A stretch of DNA of 64,000 nucleotides, from the NCBI GenBank assembly GCA_030323885.1, contig CM059199.1, positions 37,518,590 through 37,582,589 of the forward strand, given 5' to 3'. Origin of the DNA: Branchipolynoe longqiensis (taxonomy: Eukaryota > Annelida > Polychaeta > Phyllodocida > Polynoidae). The notes beneath the pieces are model-generated. The model searched no databases. It was not told where the DNA came from and worked only from the letters and a program-made list of their open reading frames with translations. Shown here piece after piece: positions 52,006 through 61,905 of the stretch (the first letter of the stretch is position 1; each line of letters begins with the position of its first letter). A program made the position numbers and the translations under genes.

Positions 52006-52251
52006 CAGGGATGAAAGTGGTCTCCAGGAAAAAAAGCGGAAATGCAGATATTCTCCCATAGGTTTAGCATTGTCAGGGAATCGCAGAAAATTCCCGGAAG
52101 TCGGGTTTCATATATATTGGCATATGCTGATAGTGCTGCGCCGTTTGAAGAACGTATTAGTAGTATACGCTGATAGTGCTGCAGGATTGCAGTAGGGGCC
52201 TACAGGAAGAATCCCGGAAATCCGCGAAATCGCGGAGATCTTTCATCCCTG
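52006..52251. mobile_element. hAT-like MITE (CAGGGATGA family), 246 bp
   Basis: TIRs CAGGGATGAAAG at the left and CTTTCATCCCTG at the right. The interior has AAAGCGGAAATGCAGA and GCTGATAGTGCTGCG. Flanking octamers (CTAGAATG and ACTGGATG) only partly match, so the 8-bp duplication is eroded. It sits at the edge of the LINE remnant. Confidence 0.8.
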
Positions 52252-52519
52252 ACTGGATGTGAAACCAACAACAATCAACCAGCTTTTGTTGGACCATCAG
52301 CTTGGTCAAAGCGGGGCATTTATTGCCCACGAGGCGCGTACGTGAGCGGTTTACTTCGGCTACACCCATGAGGGATTTGGCAAGGACGCGGGTGGAATAG
52401 GAGTGGGTACTGCTAATTACCTGATGCGCGCAGTCTTATCGCACAGACGACGGGTACCTTATCAGTTATTGAAGTGGCGAGGAAGGCAGAATCAGCAAAA
52501 ATGGGCAAATAATCCACGT

Positions 52520-52792
52520 ATGTTGTGTGGAACTTGTGTGGAACTGCTATGTGTGTCTGACTGCTTCATGTCACTGTTGTGTTTCTGCTTCTATATATGT
52601 GTGTTGTGTAACTGTTGTGTGGAAGTGATTTGTGAAACTGTTATGTGTAACAGTTATGTGTGGGTGACTGCTGCATCTAACTTTCATGTGCATGCTTCTA
52701 TCTAAGTGTCTGTATGTGCAGACATACATACACAACAGTCAGACATAACTACACACAGCGCAGTCACAGACTATATATATATATCCTGAGGT
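52520..52792. repeat. TGTGTAACTG-type tandem region
   Basis: Degenerate TGTGTGGAACTGT / TGTGTAACTGTTG units, followed by TCTATCTAAGTGTCTGTATG and GACTATATATATA. The latter segment recurs at 53150-53240, and the 13-bp units recur inverted at 54430-54960. Confidence 0.75.
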
Positions 52793-52991
52793 ACTAGCCT
52801 CGGATAGTTGTGGGTCAGGGAGAAGGAAGCACATCCGGGTCCAGCAATCTTTGACATACTTTATAGGATAAAAAATGTTCTTAGTATTATATGGATAGGT
52901 TAGTGTTTTCGTTTTGGCACCAGCGAAACGTTAGTCGTATTAGGGTAGGGTGGGTGGGGCCTGACCTACGACTATCCAAGGCTAGTACCTC
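52788..52991. mobile_element. TIR element (~204 bp)
   Basis: GAGGTACTAGCCTCGGATAG at the left is mirrored by CTATCCAAGGCTAGTACCTC at the right; TIRs about 32 bp. The centre has TATAGGATAAAAAATG. A partial inverted relative (ACCTCGGTACTACTCTCTGG) lies at 53054. Confidence 0.75.
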
Positions 52992-53264
52992 GGGAAAACA
53001 CCAGTTATCCATCATCTGTACCCATGTAAGATTTGTGTAACTATACTATTTTACCTCGGTACTACTCTCTGGCTACTCGTAGTCCAGGGAGAATTTTACG
53101 TAATCTCATTTTTTATCCTTTTATACTAATGTTGTAATCATGCAGTGTGCATCCTTCTATCTAAGTGTCTGTATGCGCACACATACATACACAAGTCAGA
53201 CATAATTACACACCTCGCAGTCACAGACTATATATAGTATAGTTATACGAATCTTACTTTGGGT

Positions 53265-53560
53265 AGGCAGGTATTGCAATACCTCAGGGAGTTTGACGCC
53301 CCTGCCCTGCAGAGTTGTAAACCACTGCCTTGTGGTACAGATTCTTGACAGAACCGAAGGCTAAGGGAGCAAACCCTGAACAGAAAACCATGTCACTGTG
53401 GCAGCATCAAGGGCGGTTGATGTATGGAACTCCCAACATCTCCCGACCAGTTACTGCAGGGACAAATAGTTTTGCGCCTGTCTGGACATGTTCTTGCCGG
53501 TGTGAGCCCTAATTTGCTCCCCGAGAGAGTGCCGCTGGTAACTTGCAAAAGCCAGCAGCC
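53265..53560 (-). repeat. Repeat C, copy 3
   Basis: Same blocks as 43525-43870, ending GGTAACTTGCAAAAGCCAGC where it runs into a CAGA repeat. Confidence 0.82.
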
Positions 53561-54065
53561 AGACAGACACAAAGACAGACAGACACACACACACACAGAC
53601 AGACAGACAGACATATACACACATACGTACAGACAGACAGGCAGCATGACACACAGACAGACAGACAGTATGCCACAGCCAGATGGCCAGACATACATCC
53701 AGCAAGCCAGCCAGCCAGCCAGCCAGCTAGCCAGACAGTAAGTATGACACAGCGAGATAGTCAGATCGACATAGAAACATACAGACAGTATGACATCACC
53801 AGATAGCCATACAGACAGTGTGACATTGCCAGATAGCCAGATAGACATACAACAGACAGTATGACATCGCCAGATAGACATACAGACAGACAGTATGACA
53901 TCGCCAGATAGACATACAGATGGGCAGTATGACATTGCCAGATAGCCAGATAGACATACAGACAGACAGTATGACATCGCCAGAGAGCCAGACAGACACA
54001 CAGACGTACAGACAGACAGTCAGCATGACACAGCCAGACAAGAAGAAAAACAGACAGCCAGACAG
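53560..54065. repeat. CAGA-rich microsatellite and ~34-50-bp minisatellite
   Basis: (CAGA)n with CACACA at 53560-53640, then units containing AGTATGACATCGCCAGATAG and ACATACAGACAGACAG to about 54060. Minus-strand Cys/Leu/Ser-rich frames are artefacts. Confidence 0.9.
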
Positions 54066-54429
54066 ACTGAAAACGCACTTGACTGAGCGCGCATCAATAG
54101 GATAAATACCGCTCATTGACACTATCCCCAAAAAAAGGGAAAAATGGAAAAAGAGATAACTTCCATCAAGATTCGCTGGCGCCTCCGCCCTTCACTCGCC
54201 TTAGGGTAGTCAAGTTGCCGTCTACGCAGTGACACAGGAGACTAAAATTACTGACAGCCGTCATTGTTCTCTCACGCAGACAGCAAGCAGTCAGGCGCAT
54301 GCGCACACATACATGTATACACAACAGTGACACATAACCACACACAGCACAGTCACACACAAGTTACGCATACATACACATAATTAGAAGCATACACACA
54401 ACAGTCAGATGCCATGGTCACTCACATAT

Positions 54430-54965
54430 AACAGCTATGTATAACAGTTCCACATGACAGTTCCACATAACAGTTCCACATGACAGTTCCACATAACAGT
54501 TCCACATACCAGTTCCACATAACAGTTCCACATGAGAGTACCACATGACAGTTCCACATAACAGTTCCACATAACAGTACCACATGAGAGTACCACATGA
54601 CAGTTCCACATAACAGTACCACATGACAGTTCCACATAACAGTTACACATAACGGTTCCACATAACAGCTACACATATCAGCTACACATAACAGCTACAC
54701 ATAACAGTTACACATAACAATTCCACACAACAGTTACACACAACAGTTACACAATACACATTATAGAAGCATACACACAACAGTGACATGCAGCGGTCAG
54801 GCACACATAAGATTTCCACACAACAGTTCCACACAGCAGAAACACAACATAGTTACACCCAATAGTTCCACACAACAGTTCCACACAACAGTTATACACA
54901 ACAGATATACAGGACAGTTATACACAACAGTTACACACAACAAATACACATACAACAATTACACA
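54430..54965. repeat. 13-bp tandem repeat (CAGTTCCACATAA)
   Basis: About 40 units of CAGTTCCACATAA/CAGTTCCACATGA, becoming CAGTTACACACAA towards the right. The minus-strand CGTVMWNCYVELL-like frames simply translate three 13-bp units. Confidence 0.93.
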
Positions 54966-55155
54966 CCCTCACGCTGAGTCTTAATATCACACACAGCCAG
55001 ACACGTAAATGACACTCATGCTATATGAAGTCACTAGAATACTAGGTCGTCTCTGATGTTCGGGGGTGGGGGGGGGGAATAAATAAAATTGTTTATACGC
55101 AGGATCTTTTTTTTTAAAGCCACAAACTATTTTCGCGATTCTCTTTTCAAATAAA

Positions 55156-55490
55156 CCGGATGTGGTTGCCGAATTGGTAGAGCGCAGGCTTCCCATGTGA
55201 AAGTTTGGGAATTTGATTCATGACCGAGTCAAACTAATGATTTACAAAATTGATACTTGTTGTTACCTAGCCTGGCATTCTGCATTACTAAGATATGGCA
55301 AGGACTGGTTAACTCAGTATTAGGATAATATGACTGAGTGAGAAATCGGGTCATGGTGCCTGCCACCAGCCTGGTCGCTCAGTGGGGCAGCACTATAAAG
55401 CTGTCATGAGTGTGCACTGTCACAAGTCGGTATCCATCCTGATATAACCTGAGATGTTGCCAGGATGTAAAAATCCAACAAACAAGCAAA
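55156..55490 (+). mobile_element. tRNA-derived SINE, type b
   Basis: Head CCGGATGTGGTTGCCGAATT, body complete, end ATGTTGCCAGGATGTAAAAA with CAACAAACAAGC tail. Confidence 0.88.
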
Positions 55491-55875
55491 ACTTTAGAAT
55501 ACTGAACCTATGAAAGGCGGTCCACTTTTTCTTTTCCAAGAAAACTCGGAGAAATCAGCGAACACACTTGGAGCTCTTCCTTCATTAATGTAGAATATGC
55601 TTTGATGACAACTAGGGAAGTAGCCCAGTGAATGGGATATAATAAATCCAGGACAGCAAATGACCATTGGGAAAGCACAGGAAATGTGCATATGATATTA
55701 TCCCTTGTGAGTGAATGGATGAGGGCCGCATGCACCAACAACAAAAAGCGGAAATCTGACTTACGCTAAATCGGTTTTGTTGTTGTTTTGGTTTCCTGTT
55801 ATGGCAATGACTGGTTTCGGGCTCAAATAATCCCATGTATGTATGTTCTTTCTCTAAGATGAATTTATTAGTCAT
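55491..55875. other. No recognised feature
   Basis: No coding exon or repeat family recognised; AAGCGGAAATCTGACTTACG (55747) echoes the hAT-like MITE interior. Confidence 0.45.
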
Positions 55876-56157
55876 GTAAAGCCGCAGTCACACTAAAGCT
55901 TGCAACCACTTTGGACCAAAGAACCCAAAGTCACCGGTGACCTCATTGTGACCAAAGCAATTTTCGCTGATCTCCGGGTAACCAATTTGGTCACAAGGTT
56001 TTAGTGCAGCAGCTGCAACCTCCTTGAAACCAAAATGGTTCAAAATAGTCGCAAGGAGGTCAACGACCACTGAGGACCACTTTGCGACCATTTTGCAACC
56101 ACATTGCGACCAACCTTTTTTTGTGGTCGCAAGCAGTAGTGCGACTGGGGTTTAAGG
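55876..56157. mobile_element. TIR element (family B-like ends, ~280 bp)
   Basis: The left end TAAAGCCGCAGTCACACTAA and the right end GTAGTGCGACTGGGGTTTAA are inverted copies. The interior consists of shuffled GACCA, TTTGCGACC and AACCA words, as in family B but with a different word set. Confidence 0.7.
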
Positions 56158-56249
56158 AATACATGGTGAAAATCACATGACCGGATCTGTAATACTCCTC
56201 CTAGCCATGAGTAAAATGATTTCCGAATTCCTCAGTAATCAGTAAGGTA

Positions 56250-56330
56250 GATAGATTTTTATAGAATCAAATCGAGATAAGTGATTTAGTTTTGAAAACC
56301 TATTGCTTCCATCAGATTATGCAACTTTAA
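56250..56330 (-). mobile_element. MITE-A fragment (left end, reversed)
   Basis: ATAGAATCAAATCGAGATAA to ATCAGATTATGCAACTTTAA. Confidence 0.75.
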
Positions 56331-56466
56331 ATTACAAATAATAAACTTTGCTATCTCCAATTTGTTAAACATTGGAATTAATCATTAAACATGCCATTGA
56401 TAGGGAGTCATTTCTTTGGATAAACTTTTGTTGTTGTTGACCTGCCCATAAAACAATATTAACTGT

Positions 56467-56501
56467 TTTTTTGTTTGTTGTTTGTTTTACGTCCTAGCAA
56501 C
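56467..56501 (-). mobile_element. SINE tail-only insertion (35 bp) with 9-bp target duplication
   Basis: ATTAACTGT at 56458-56466 and 56502-56510 flanks just the 3' terminal 35 bp of type a SINE (TTGTTTTACGTCCTAGCAAC). It is an extreme 5' truncation. Confidence 0.85.
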
Positions 56502-56748
56502 ATTAACTGTACGAGGCCGAGTCATTACTTTAGGTTTTATCTCAGATGATAAGTTAAAGATATTAAACCAAACTCCATTCCCGTCAGAAGTTTTACGCTG
56601 TGAATAAAGAAACTTATATTGGGAAATGGTCGTCGATCTCGTTGAAGTTGTGTCATTTTACAGCGAAAAAACACCGAACACTTTAAATTTAAATAATGCC
56701 GAAAACTAAAATAATTTTATAACTTTCGAATCCACTTCATTTAGCAGT

Positions 56749-56862
56749 GAATAGTTAGATTTTTGGCTTGAAAGTTTCAATATGCGACTGAGTCTGCCCC
56801 TGTTACTATAGTTACTGTAATGTCATGAAATAGCACCTTAATCTTTATATTTGCATTTATAA
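56749..56862 (+). repeat. Inverted repeat arm, left
   Basis: TTGGCTTGAAAGTTTCAATA, GACTGAGTCTGCCCCTGTTA and AATGTCATGAAATAGCACCT. The arm at 57888-58000 is its inverse with about 10% differences. Confidence 0.85.
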
Positions 56863-56871
56863 GCGCCCCAC

Positions 56872-57009
56872 ACCGGACGCGGTGGCCGAATCGGAAGAGC
56901 GCAGGCCTCCCGGGCCGACCGTCGGGAGTTCGAATCCCAGCCAAATCAAGCCATCGGCATTATTAGGGTATGGCAAGGACTGGTTAGCTCGGTGTCAGGA
57001 TAATGTAGA
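56872..57009 (+). mobile_element. tRNA-derived SINE, type b, 3'-truncated
   Basis: Well-preserved head CCGGACGCGGTGGCCGAATC with B box GAGTTCGAATCCC. An internal deletion removes the ATTGATACTTGTC block and the element stops at CAGGATAATGTA. Confidence 0.83.
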
Positions 57010-57219
57010 ATAGTCTACGAGAATGGGGACAGGGTTATGTTTTGCGTAATTTTCATTCAACTATTTAAATGGTCCATAATCTGGTAATTGTTTGCACTAC
57101 GCTTGTTGTGTGTAGCAATGATAATCTGGACAGTAGGTTAATTAATGTAGGCGCATGTCATTATGATTTAAGTACCTGGGGGGAAAGGGGGAACAGGCGA
57201 TAGGTGGAGTGTTTAATAG

Positions 57220-57591
57220 TTAAAGTTGTATAGTCCAATGGCTTTGAGTTTCTGTCATTTTCTGAGATAAATACATTAAATTGATCATTATAAGCTACTT
57301 TACTTTAGGTTGAAGTAACTTTGAGTTTAAATGGCTAACTTTGCAGATATTTGAAGTGACAACATGCCAAATTAATTGGGGCAAGCACGCCAAAACTCTG
57401 ATGCCATAGGCTTATGCAGTAACAGGTTCTATTAAATTGACTCCCCATGTCCTTCGATGTGACAACAAATGCTTAATAACAGTACCAGTATCTAAGGGGA
57501 TAAATATGTAGAATCAAATCAAGGTGAATCAAATCAAGGTAAGTGTTTTGGTTTTGAAAATGTGATGCTTCATCAGACTATGCAACTTTAA
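57220..57591 (-). mobile_element. MITE-A copy, full length (372 bp)
   Basis: TTAAAGTTGTATAGTCCAAT at the left and ATCAGACTATGCAACTTTAA at the right, with all internal blocks in reverse and one small duplication (GAATCAAATCAAGGT twice). Confidence 0.9.
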
Positions 57592-57704
57592 GTAGATTAG
57601 CAGTGTGTAGGTTTTTTTCATAAGTTGGTTTGGCAGGAGATGGATAGAGAGGAGCAGAGATGGTTCTCATTCTGTAATATATCAAACAACCTTATGAAGT
57701 CCAC

Positions 57705-57803
57705 CGTTTCGGTGTGCACACCAAATCTATTTATCATTTTCACTTCAAATATCTCAAAGTTAGCAATTTGTAATATAAACTTACCTTAACCTATGAGTAA
57801 AGA
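57705..57803 (+). mobile_element. MITE-A fragment
   Basis: ATCATTTTCACTTCAAATAT, CTCAAAGTTAGCAATTTGTA; right end missing. Confidence 0.65.
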
Positions 57804-57808
57804 TGGTA

Positions 57809-57887
57809 AGGTGGTTGTTGTTGTTTTACGTCCTAGCAACATCTAAGGTGATATCAGGATGGGTACCGACTTGTGACAGTGCGCATT
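57809..57887 (-). mobile_element. SINE 3' fragment
   Basis: Tail GTTGTTGTTGTTTTACGTCC to CGACTTGTGACAGTGCGCA; it stops where the right inverted-repeat arm starts. Confidence 0.82.
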
Positions 57888-58000
57888 ATAAATGCAAATA
57901 TAGAGATTAAGGTGCTATTTGATGACATTACGGTAACTATAGTAACAGGGGCAGACTCAGTCGCAAATTGAAACTTTCAAGCCAAAAATCGAACTATTCG
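57888..58000 (-). repeat. Inverted repeat arm, right
   Basis: ATTATAAATGCAAATATAGA, TAGTAACAGGGGCAGACTCA and AAACTTTCAAGCCAAAAATC; the inverse of 56749-56862. Confidence 0.85.
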
Positions 58001-58039
58001 CATACTTTTATCAGAACTATGCAGAACTTCAAAGTTTAT

Positions 58040-58165
58040 CACCAAATGGCGCTAATTAAAAAGCAAGTGCAGTATTTTGCAACGTTAAGGTACTGGCACT
58101 TCCTTTGAGATGTTAACAAATTTTCATGCCAACTTTATTCTAAAATGATCGGTGAATCTTTAACA
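58040..58165. repeat. Dispersed fragment shared with 51195-51310
   Basis: AAAAGCAAGTGCAGTATTTT and AACGTTAAGGTACTGGCACT match AAAAGCAAGCGCAGTATTTT and ACATTAAGGTACTTGCACTT at 51200. Both continue into CTTTATTCTAAAATGATC-like sequence. Confidence 0.7.
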
Positions 58166-58606
58166 GACCAACTTATTGGGTGGTTGCGACTGACTAAAAA
58201 GCTATAACTCTAAAAGAAGGGAATGCGTTTATCAGAACCAACATTTCTTTGATGCAGAGGGTTGGGTGGTCTTTTCGCTGATTGGGGCATGTCACGCCCC
58301 CCCCCCCCCCCTTCCACCAAACCCCCCTATCCCTATGCCCCCCATATGCCACCCCCCTTGCCTTTGGTACATCTTACCAGAGATTCAACTACCAAATTCG
58401 CAAACTTACGGTTATATCAATTTTTTCCCTTCTTCGAATAAGTGCAAAAGCCACCACAGACCACAAACCACACGCACCAGAATACACACACACACAAATC
58501 ACATACAACAATATTAGGTAATGGAACTATTCCGAATATACAGATTAGGACGGCAGTTATCATTCCTACACCTGGTGACATGTTTTGCCAGGATAATTAT
58601 TACCAT
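58166..58606. other. No recognised gene
   Basis: C-rich 58296-58360, then mixed sequence. The open frames here are short and compositionally driven. Confidence 0.5.
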
Positions 58607-58916
58607 CATTTGTTGGGGTTTATCTTCCAGCAACATCTACGGTCATATCAGGACGGGTACCGACTTGTGACAGTGTACATTCATGGCGACTTTATAGTGC
58701 TGCCCCACTGGGAGACCAGGCCACCAGCACCATCCCCCCAATATCCCACAGGGTCCTGATACTGAGCTAACCAGTCCTTGCCCTATCCTAGTAATGCTGA
58801 GCGCCAGGCTAGGAAGTGAAACGTATCAATTTTGTAAGTCATCTGTTTGTCTCAACTGGGATTCGAAATCCCTGACCTTCCACATGGGAAGCCTGCGCTC
58901 TACCGATTCAGCCACC
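58607..58916 (-). mobile_element. tRNA-derived SINE, type b
   Basis: Tail TTTGTTGGGGTTTATCTTCC is at the left; head complement TACCGATTCAGCCACCGAC at the right, with a short deletion near CACTCAGTCACATTATC. Confidence 0.85.
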
Positions 58917-58977
58917 GACTGTTGATAATTATTACTAAATTCTATGACAATTACTTGACAGATAAGTGATTCTCATG

Positions 58978-59012
58978 GACTTAATGTTGCCTAGTCCGAT
59001 AAAAGCATCAGG
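58978..59012 (+). mobile_element. MITE-A left-end scrap
   Basis: ACTTAATGTTGCCTAGTCCG then ATAAAAGCATCAGG. Confidence 0.5.
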
Positions 59013-59047
59013 CATGGTTCTCCAAACTGATCATATTTCCATGATTT

Positions 59048-59228
59048 TCGATGATAAAGCTTGTTTTATTTAATTACGCCTCTAGAGCACATTGATTTTT
59101 ATCATTGGCTATTGGACGTCAAACATATGGTCATTCTGACATATTTCTTTGGAGGAAACCGGCTGCCGCCACATAGGCTACTCTTTCCGATAAGCAGCAA
59201 CGGGTCTTTTATATGCACTTTCCCATAG
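59048..59228 (-). mobile_element. Second SINE family (mollusc-type), 3' half
   Basis: GCTTGTTTTATTTAATTACG, CTCTAGAGCACATTGAT and AAGCAGCAACGGGTCTTTTA; the tRNA-like head is absent. Confidence 0.82.
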
Positions 59229-59264
59229 CGGATTTTCGATGATTGACATATTTATGTAATATAT

Positions 59265-59446
59265 TGTCATGGGGGTGATGAAAATGGGAAATATTGCGCC
59301 TAGAGCGGGACTCGAAGCCACATCTCTTTGCATTCCGGGCCAGTGTGCTAACCATTACACCACCTAGGCTCCCTGATATCAACACACTACCCACGCCTAC
59401 CTGTCTATGCGGCTCCTTGCATGAGAGGTCAGTGCAGACCACTACA
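59265..59446 (-). mobile_element. Solo LTR of the tRNA-bearing TRIM (182 bp)
   Basis: It starts TGTAGTGGTC and ends ATGACA on the minus strand, exactly the LTR limits of the 22-kb element. ATAT flanks both sides (59261-59264 and 59447-59450). The tRNA-like core with B box (GGACTCGAAGCC in reverse, one change) is retained. Confidence 0.92.
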
Positions 59447-59450
59447 ATAT

Positions 59451-60234
59451 CATAAACTAGTCGTGGACATGTTTGATTAATTCCAAAGCATCCAATGTCT
59501 TAGAAGAACAACGGAAGCTCTTTAAGTATAAAATGACCACAGAACTTCACAGTGGCTACAAGTTATTCCGTCGATTTGTTAATAAAACTACACAACCAAG
59601 CCCGATATTATCTCTTCCCTGAGATCTGTCGTCCCCCCTAAAAAAAAATAAAAAAACACTGATAAATTAAACTCATCCTCAGCTTCCCAGCTCTGCTAAG
59701 CCGTGGTCACCGTTTACTAACAACACACCGTATGTTGTCGCAGAAATAACCTGAAATGTGCCAAGACGTAAAACTCCAACAAACAATCAAGCAATCATCT
59801 GAAATTAGTTGTTTTCTCGACATATACACATTTCCCTTCGAATTCTAATTCGGGTTGTTAACAGAACACATATGCTTGCAACTGTAAGTTGTATTATAAA
59901 AACACTATTTTGTTGTCAGGAAAACATCACTTTGATGTTAGAATAAAAACAGTTGTTTGTTTTTTTCCCTCCGCTTTTTGTTGTTGTTCATGTCGATCTG
60001 AGAACAGCTCCGTGGTGTTATGACAACACCTTTTTTAAAGTCGGGAAAGCACTTTTAGTGTCAAAACATCTTTTGTGGAACAAAAACATGACGTCATGCC
60101 ATCTTGTTTATTTATTTATATGCTTAGAGACGTTGTTGCTATAAAATGGCGTCTAGGATGGTATTAAACACAACCTTTTCCTACCGGTAAATGGTGGGAT
60201 GTTGCAAAGTAAACGCACTGTTTGAAGACCCATA
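59451..60234. other. No recognised gene
   Basis: AT-rich, with a SINE-tail-like CCAAGACGTAAAACTCCAAC at 59759 and several inverted GATGT/ACATC words around 59920-60110. Nothing coding. Confidence 0.5.
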
Positions 60235-60982
60235 TTAAAGGCCCGGTCACCTACACGTTAGTGGACGTAGTTGAACGTAGTGGAGGCTAATGTAGTTGAA
60301 CGTAGTTGAACGTACCAGCATCCATACTTCTCCCGTCATGCTAACTTGGTAATAACATGGGTGGGCCATGAGTTCTGATTTAATCAAATCAAAAGAGCAC
60401 TACGTTAGAAGCTAACGTACTGTGGCGAAGTCTCCATACTCTTAATGTACTCTAGCGTACTTGGACGTAGTTGAACATAGTTGACCGTAGTGGAGGCTAA
60501 CATACGTTGAACAGAGTTGAACATAGTTGAACATACCCTCATCCGTACTGTAAAGTATTTATCTATACCAAAACCTGCCGTACCTTAACGTTTTTCACCG
60601 TAGTTTAATGTACTTACGGCACATTTGACCCATGTTAATCTATCCTTTACAACTCCCGTGCTGGTAGATCGTGGGTTCGAACCCTGGTCGAGTCAAACCA
60701 ATGACTTAAAAATTGATACTTGTCGCTTCCTAGCCAGGCGCTCGGCATTATTAGGACAGGGCAAGGACTGGTGTGCTCAGTGTCAGGATAATGTGACTGA
60801 GTGGGAAACCAGGTCATGGTGCCGGCGACCTGGTTTCCCAGTGTGACAGCACTATAAAGTCGCCATGAGTGCGCACTGTCACAAGTCGGTACCCGTCCTG
60901 ATATGACCTTAGATGTTGCTAGGACGTAAAACAACAACAAACAAAAACTACGTTCAATAACGTGTATGTTACCAGGGCTTTA
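60235..60982. mobile_element. Family B element split by a SINE
   Basis: Left end TTAAAGGCCCGGTCACCTAC, right end TATGTTACCAGGGCTTTAG. The interior repeats ACGTAGTTGAACGTAGTGGA-type words. The SINE at 60653-60948 interrupts it. Confidence 0.72.
60653..60948 (+). mobile_element. tRNA-derived SINE, type a, head 5'-truncated
   Basis: It begins in the middle of the tRNA-like head (CCCGTGCTGGTAGATCGTGG), keeps B box GGGTTCGAACCC and the full body, and ends ACGTAAAACAACAACAAACA. Confidence 0.9.
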
Positions 60983-61089
60983 GAGTACTGTCATAGGGCT
61001 GATGCAAACGAGAGAAACAGTACGCCTAGATCAGGGTTTGAACCCACAATCTTGTTAAGTGAGATACTGATGCATTTAATAAGCATTTA

Positions 61090-61215
61090 TTGCAAGTGGG
61101 TGCTCCTGTGCTTTGCAGTTATGCTTTATCTATGGCAGCACACATCTGGAATGAACAACCGAGCACAACCAGACACATCAAAGCCACTGAAGCATACAAA
61201 AAACACATACATAAA
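61090..61215 (+). pseudogene. Possible CR1/L2-type LINE C-terminal fragment
   Basis: The frame reads CSYALSMAAHIWNEQPSTTR then AYKKHIHKTKL, like the 'aa..WN.LP..ir....FK..LK..L' end of CR1/L2 polyproteins. Short and without the RT core. Confidence 0.4.
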
Positions 61216-61519
61216 ACAAAATTACCTACCCCAGGAACCAATGGAGAAGAATATAGCCATTGTACTAGTTTTGGGACGTTGACATATTACCCATCAAAAA
61301 TGGTAATTATGGACTAGGAAGTTCCTAGGTAGCTCCGAGATGAATATACTTGTAAATATTACTAACAAATCATTTAAGACGATAAACCACAAACTAATGA
61401 CTAAAGCTGTTCAGCTTTGAAAATAAGTTCTAGCATGAACTTATACGTTATGGACAGAGTAAATAAACCGGCAATACAAAATTTTTTTAAATGAATACAC
61501 AAAACTTACACCCAGTATT
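61216..61519. other. No recognised feature
   Basis: AT-rich flank between a LINE scrap and MITE-A fragments. Confidence 0.45.
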
Positions 61520-61684
61520 TCCATTTGCAAACCGAGGTAAATTTTGCATGTGTTCACTTCAAATATCCTCAAATAAAATAAAAGTTACTTCAAATTAAGG
61601 TACGGTAGATTGCAAAAACCAAATATATTCATCTAAACAAAAAGATATAAATTCACCAAAGTTATTGGACTGTGCACTTTTAAA
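61520..61684 (+). mobile_element. MITE-A, right half
   Basis: TTTTGCATGTGTTCACTTCA to ATTGGACTGTGCACTTTTAA. Confidence 0.75.
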
Positions 61685-61744
61685 GTACTCGTCAGGTTGA
61701 ACACTGTGTAGTGACGTCACAGATCTAACACCGCTGACTAGTAT

Positions 61745-61905
61745 TTTAATTTGCATATCAAGATAAATTTGGCATGTTTTCACTTTAAATATCTCCAAAG
61801 TTAACCCTTTAAAATAAAAGTTACTTCATAGTAAAAGTAAAGTAGATTATAACAATCAACAGAATATATTTATTTTGTTAAGCATGGCAGAAGCTCAAAA
61901 TCATC
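61745..61905 (+). mobile_element. MITE-A, right half, leading into the 95-bp satellite
   Basis: TTTGGCATGTTTTCACTTTA, ATATCTCCAAAGTTAACCC and GCAGAAGCTCAAAATCATCG. Its right end is the start of the tandem array. Confidence 0.75.

Noticed and set aside
54418..54676. Cys/Trp-rich 13-residue repeat frames
   Set aside because: A 13-bp DNA repeat gives a 13-residue period in all three frames; no evidence of selection.
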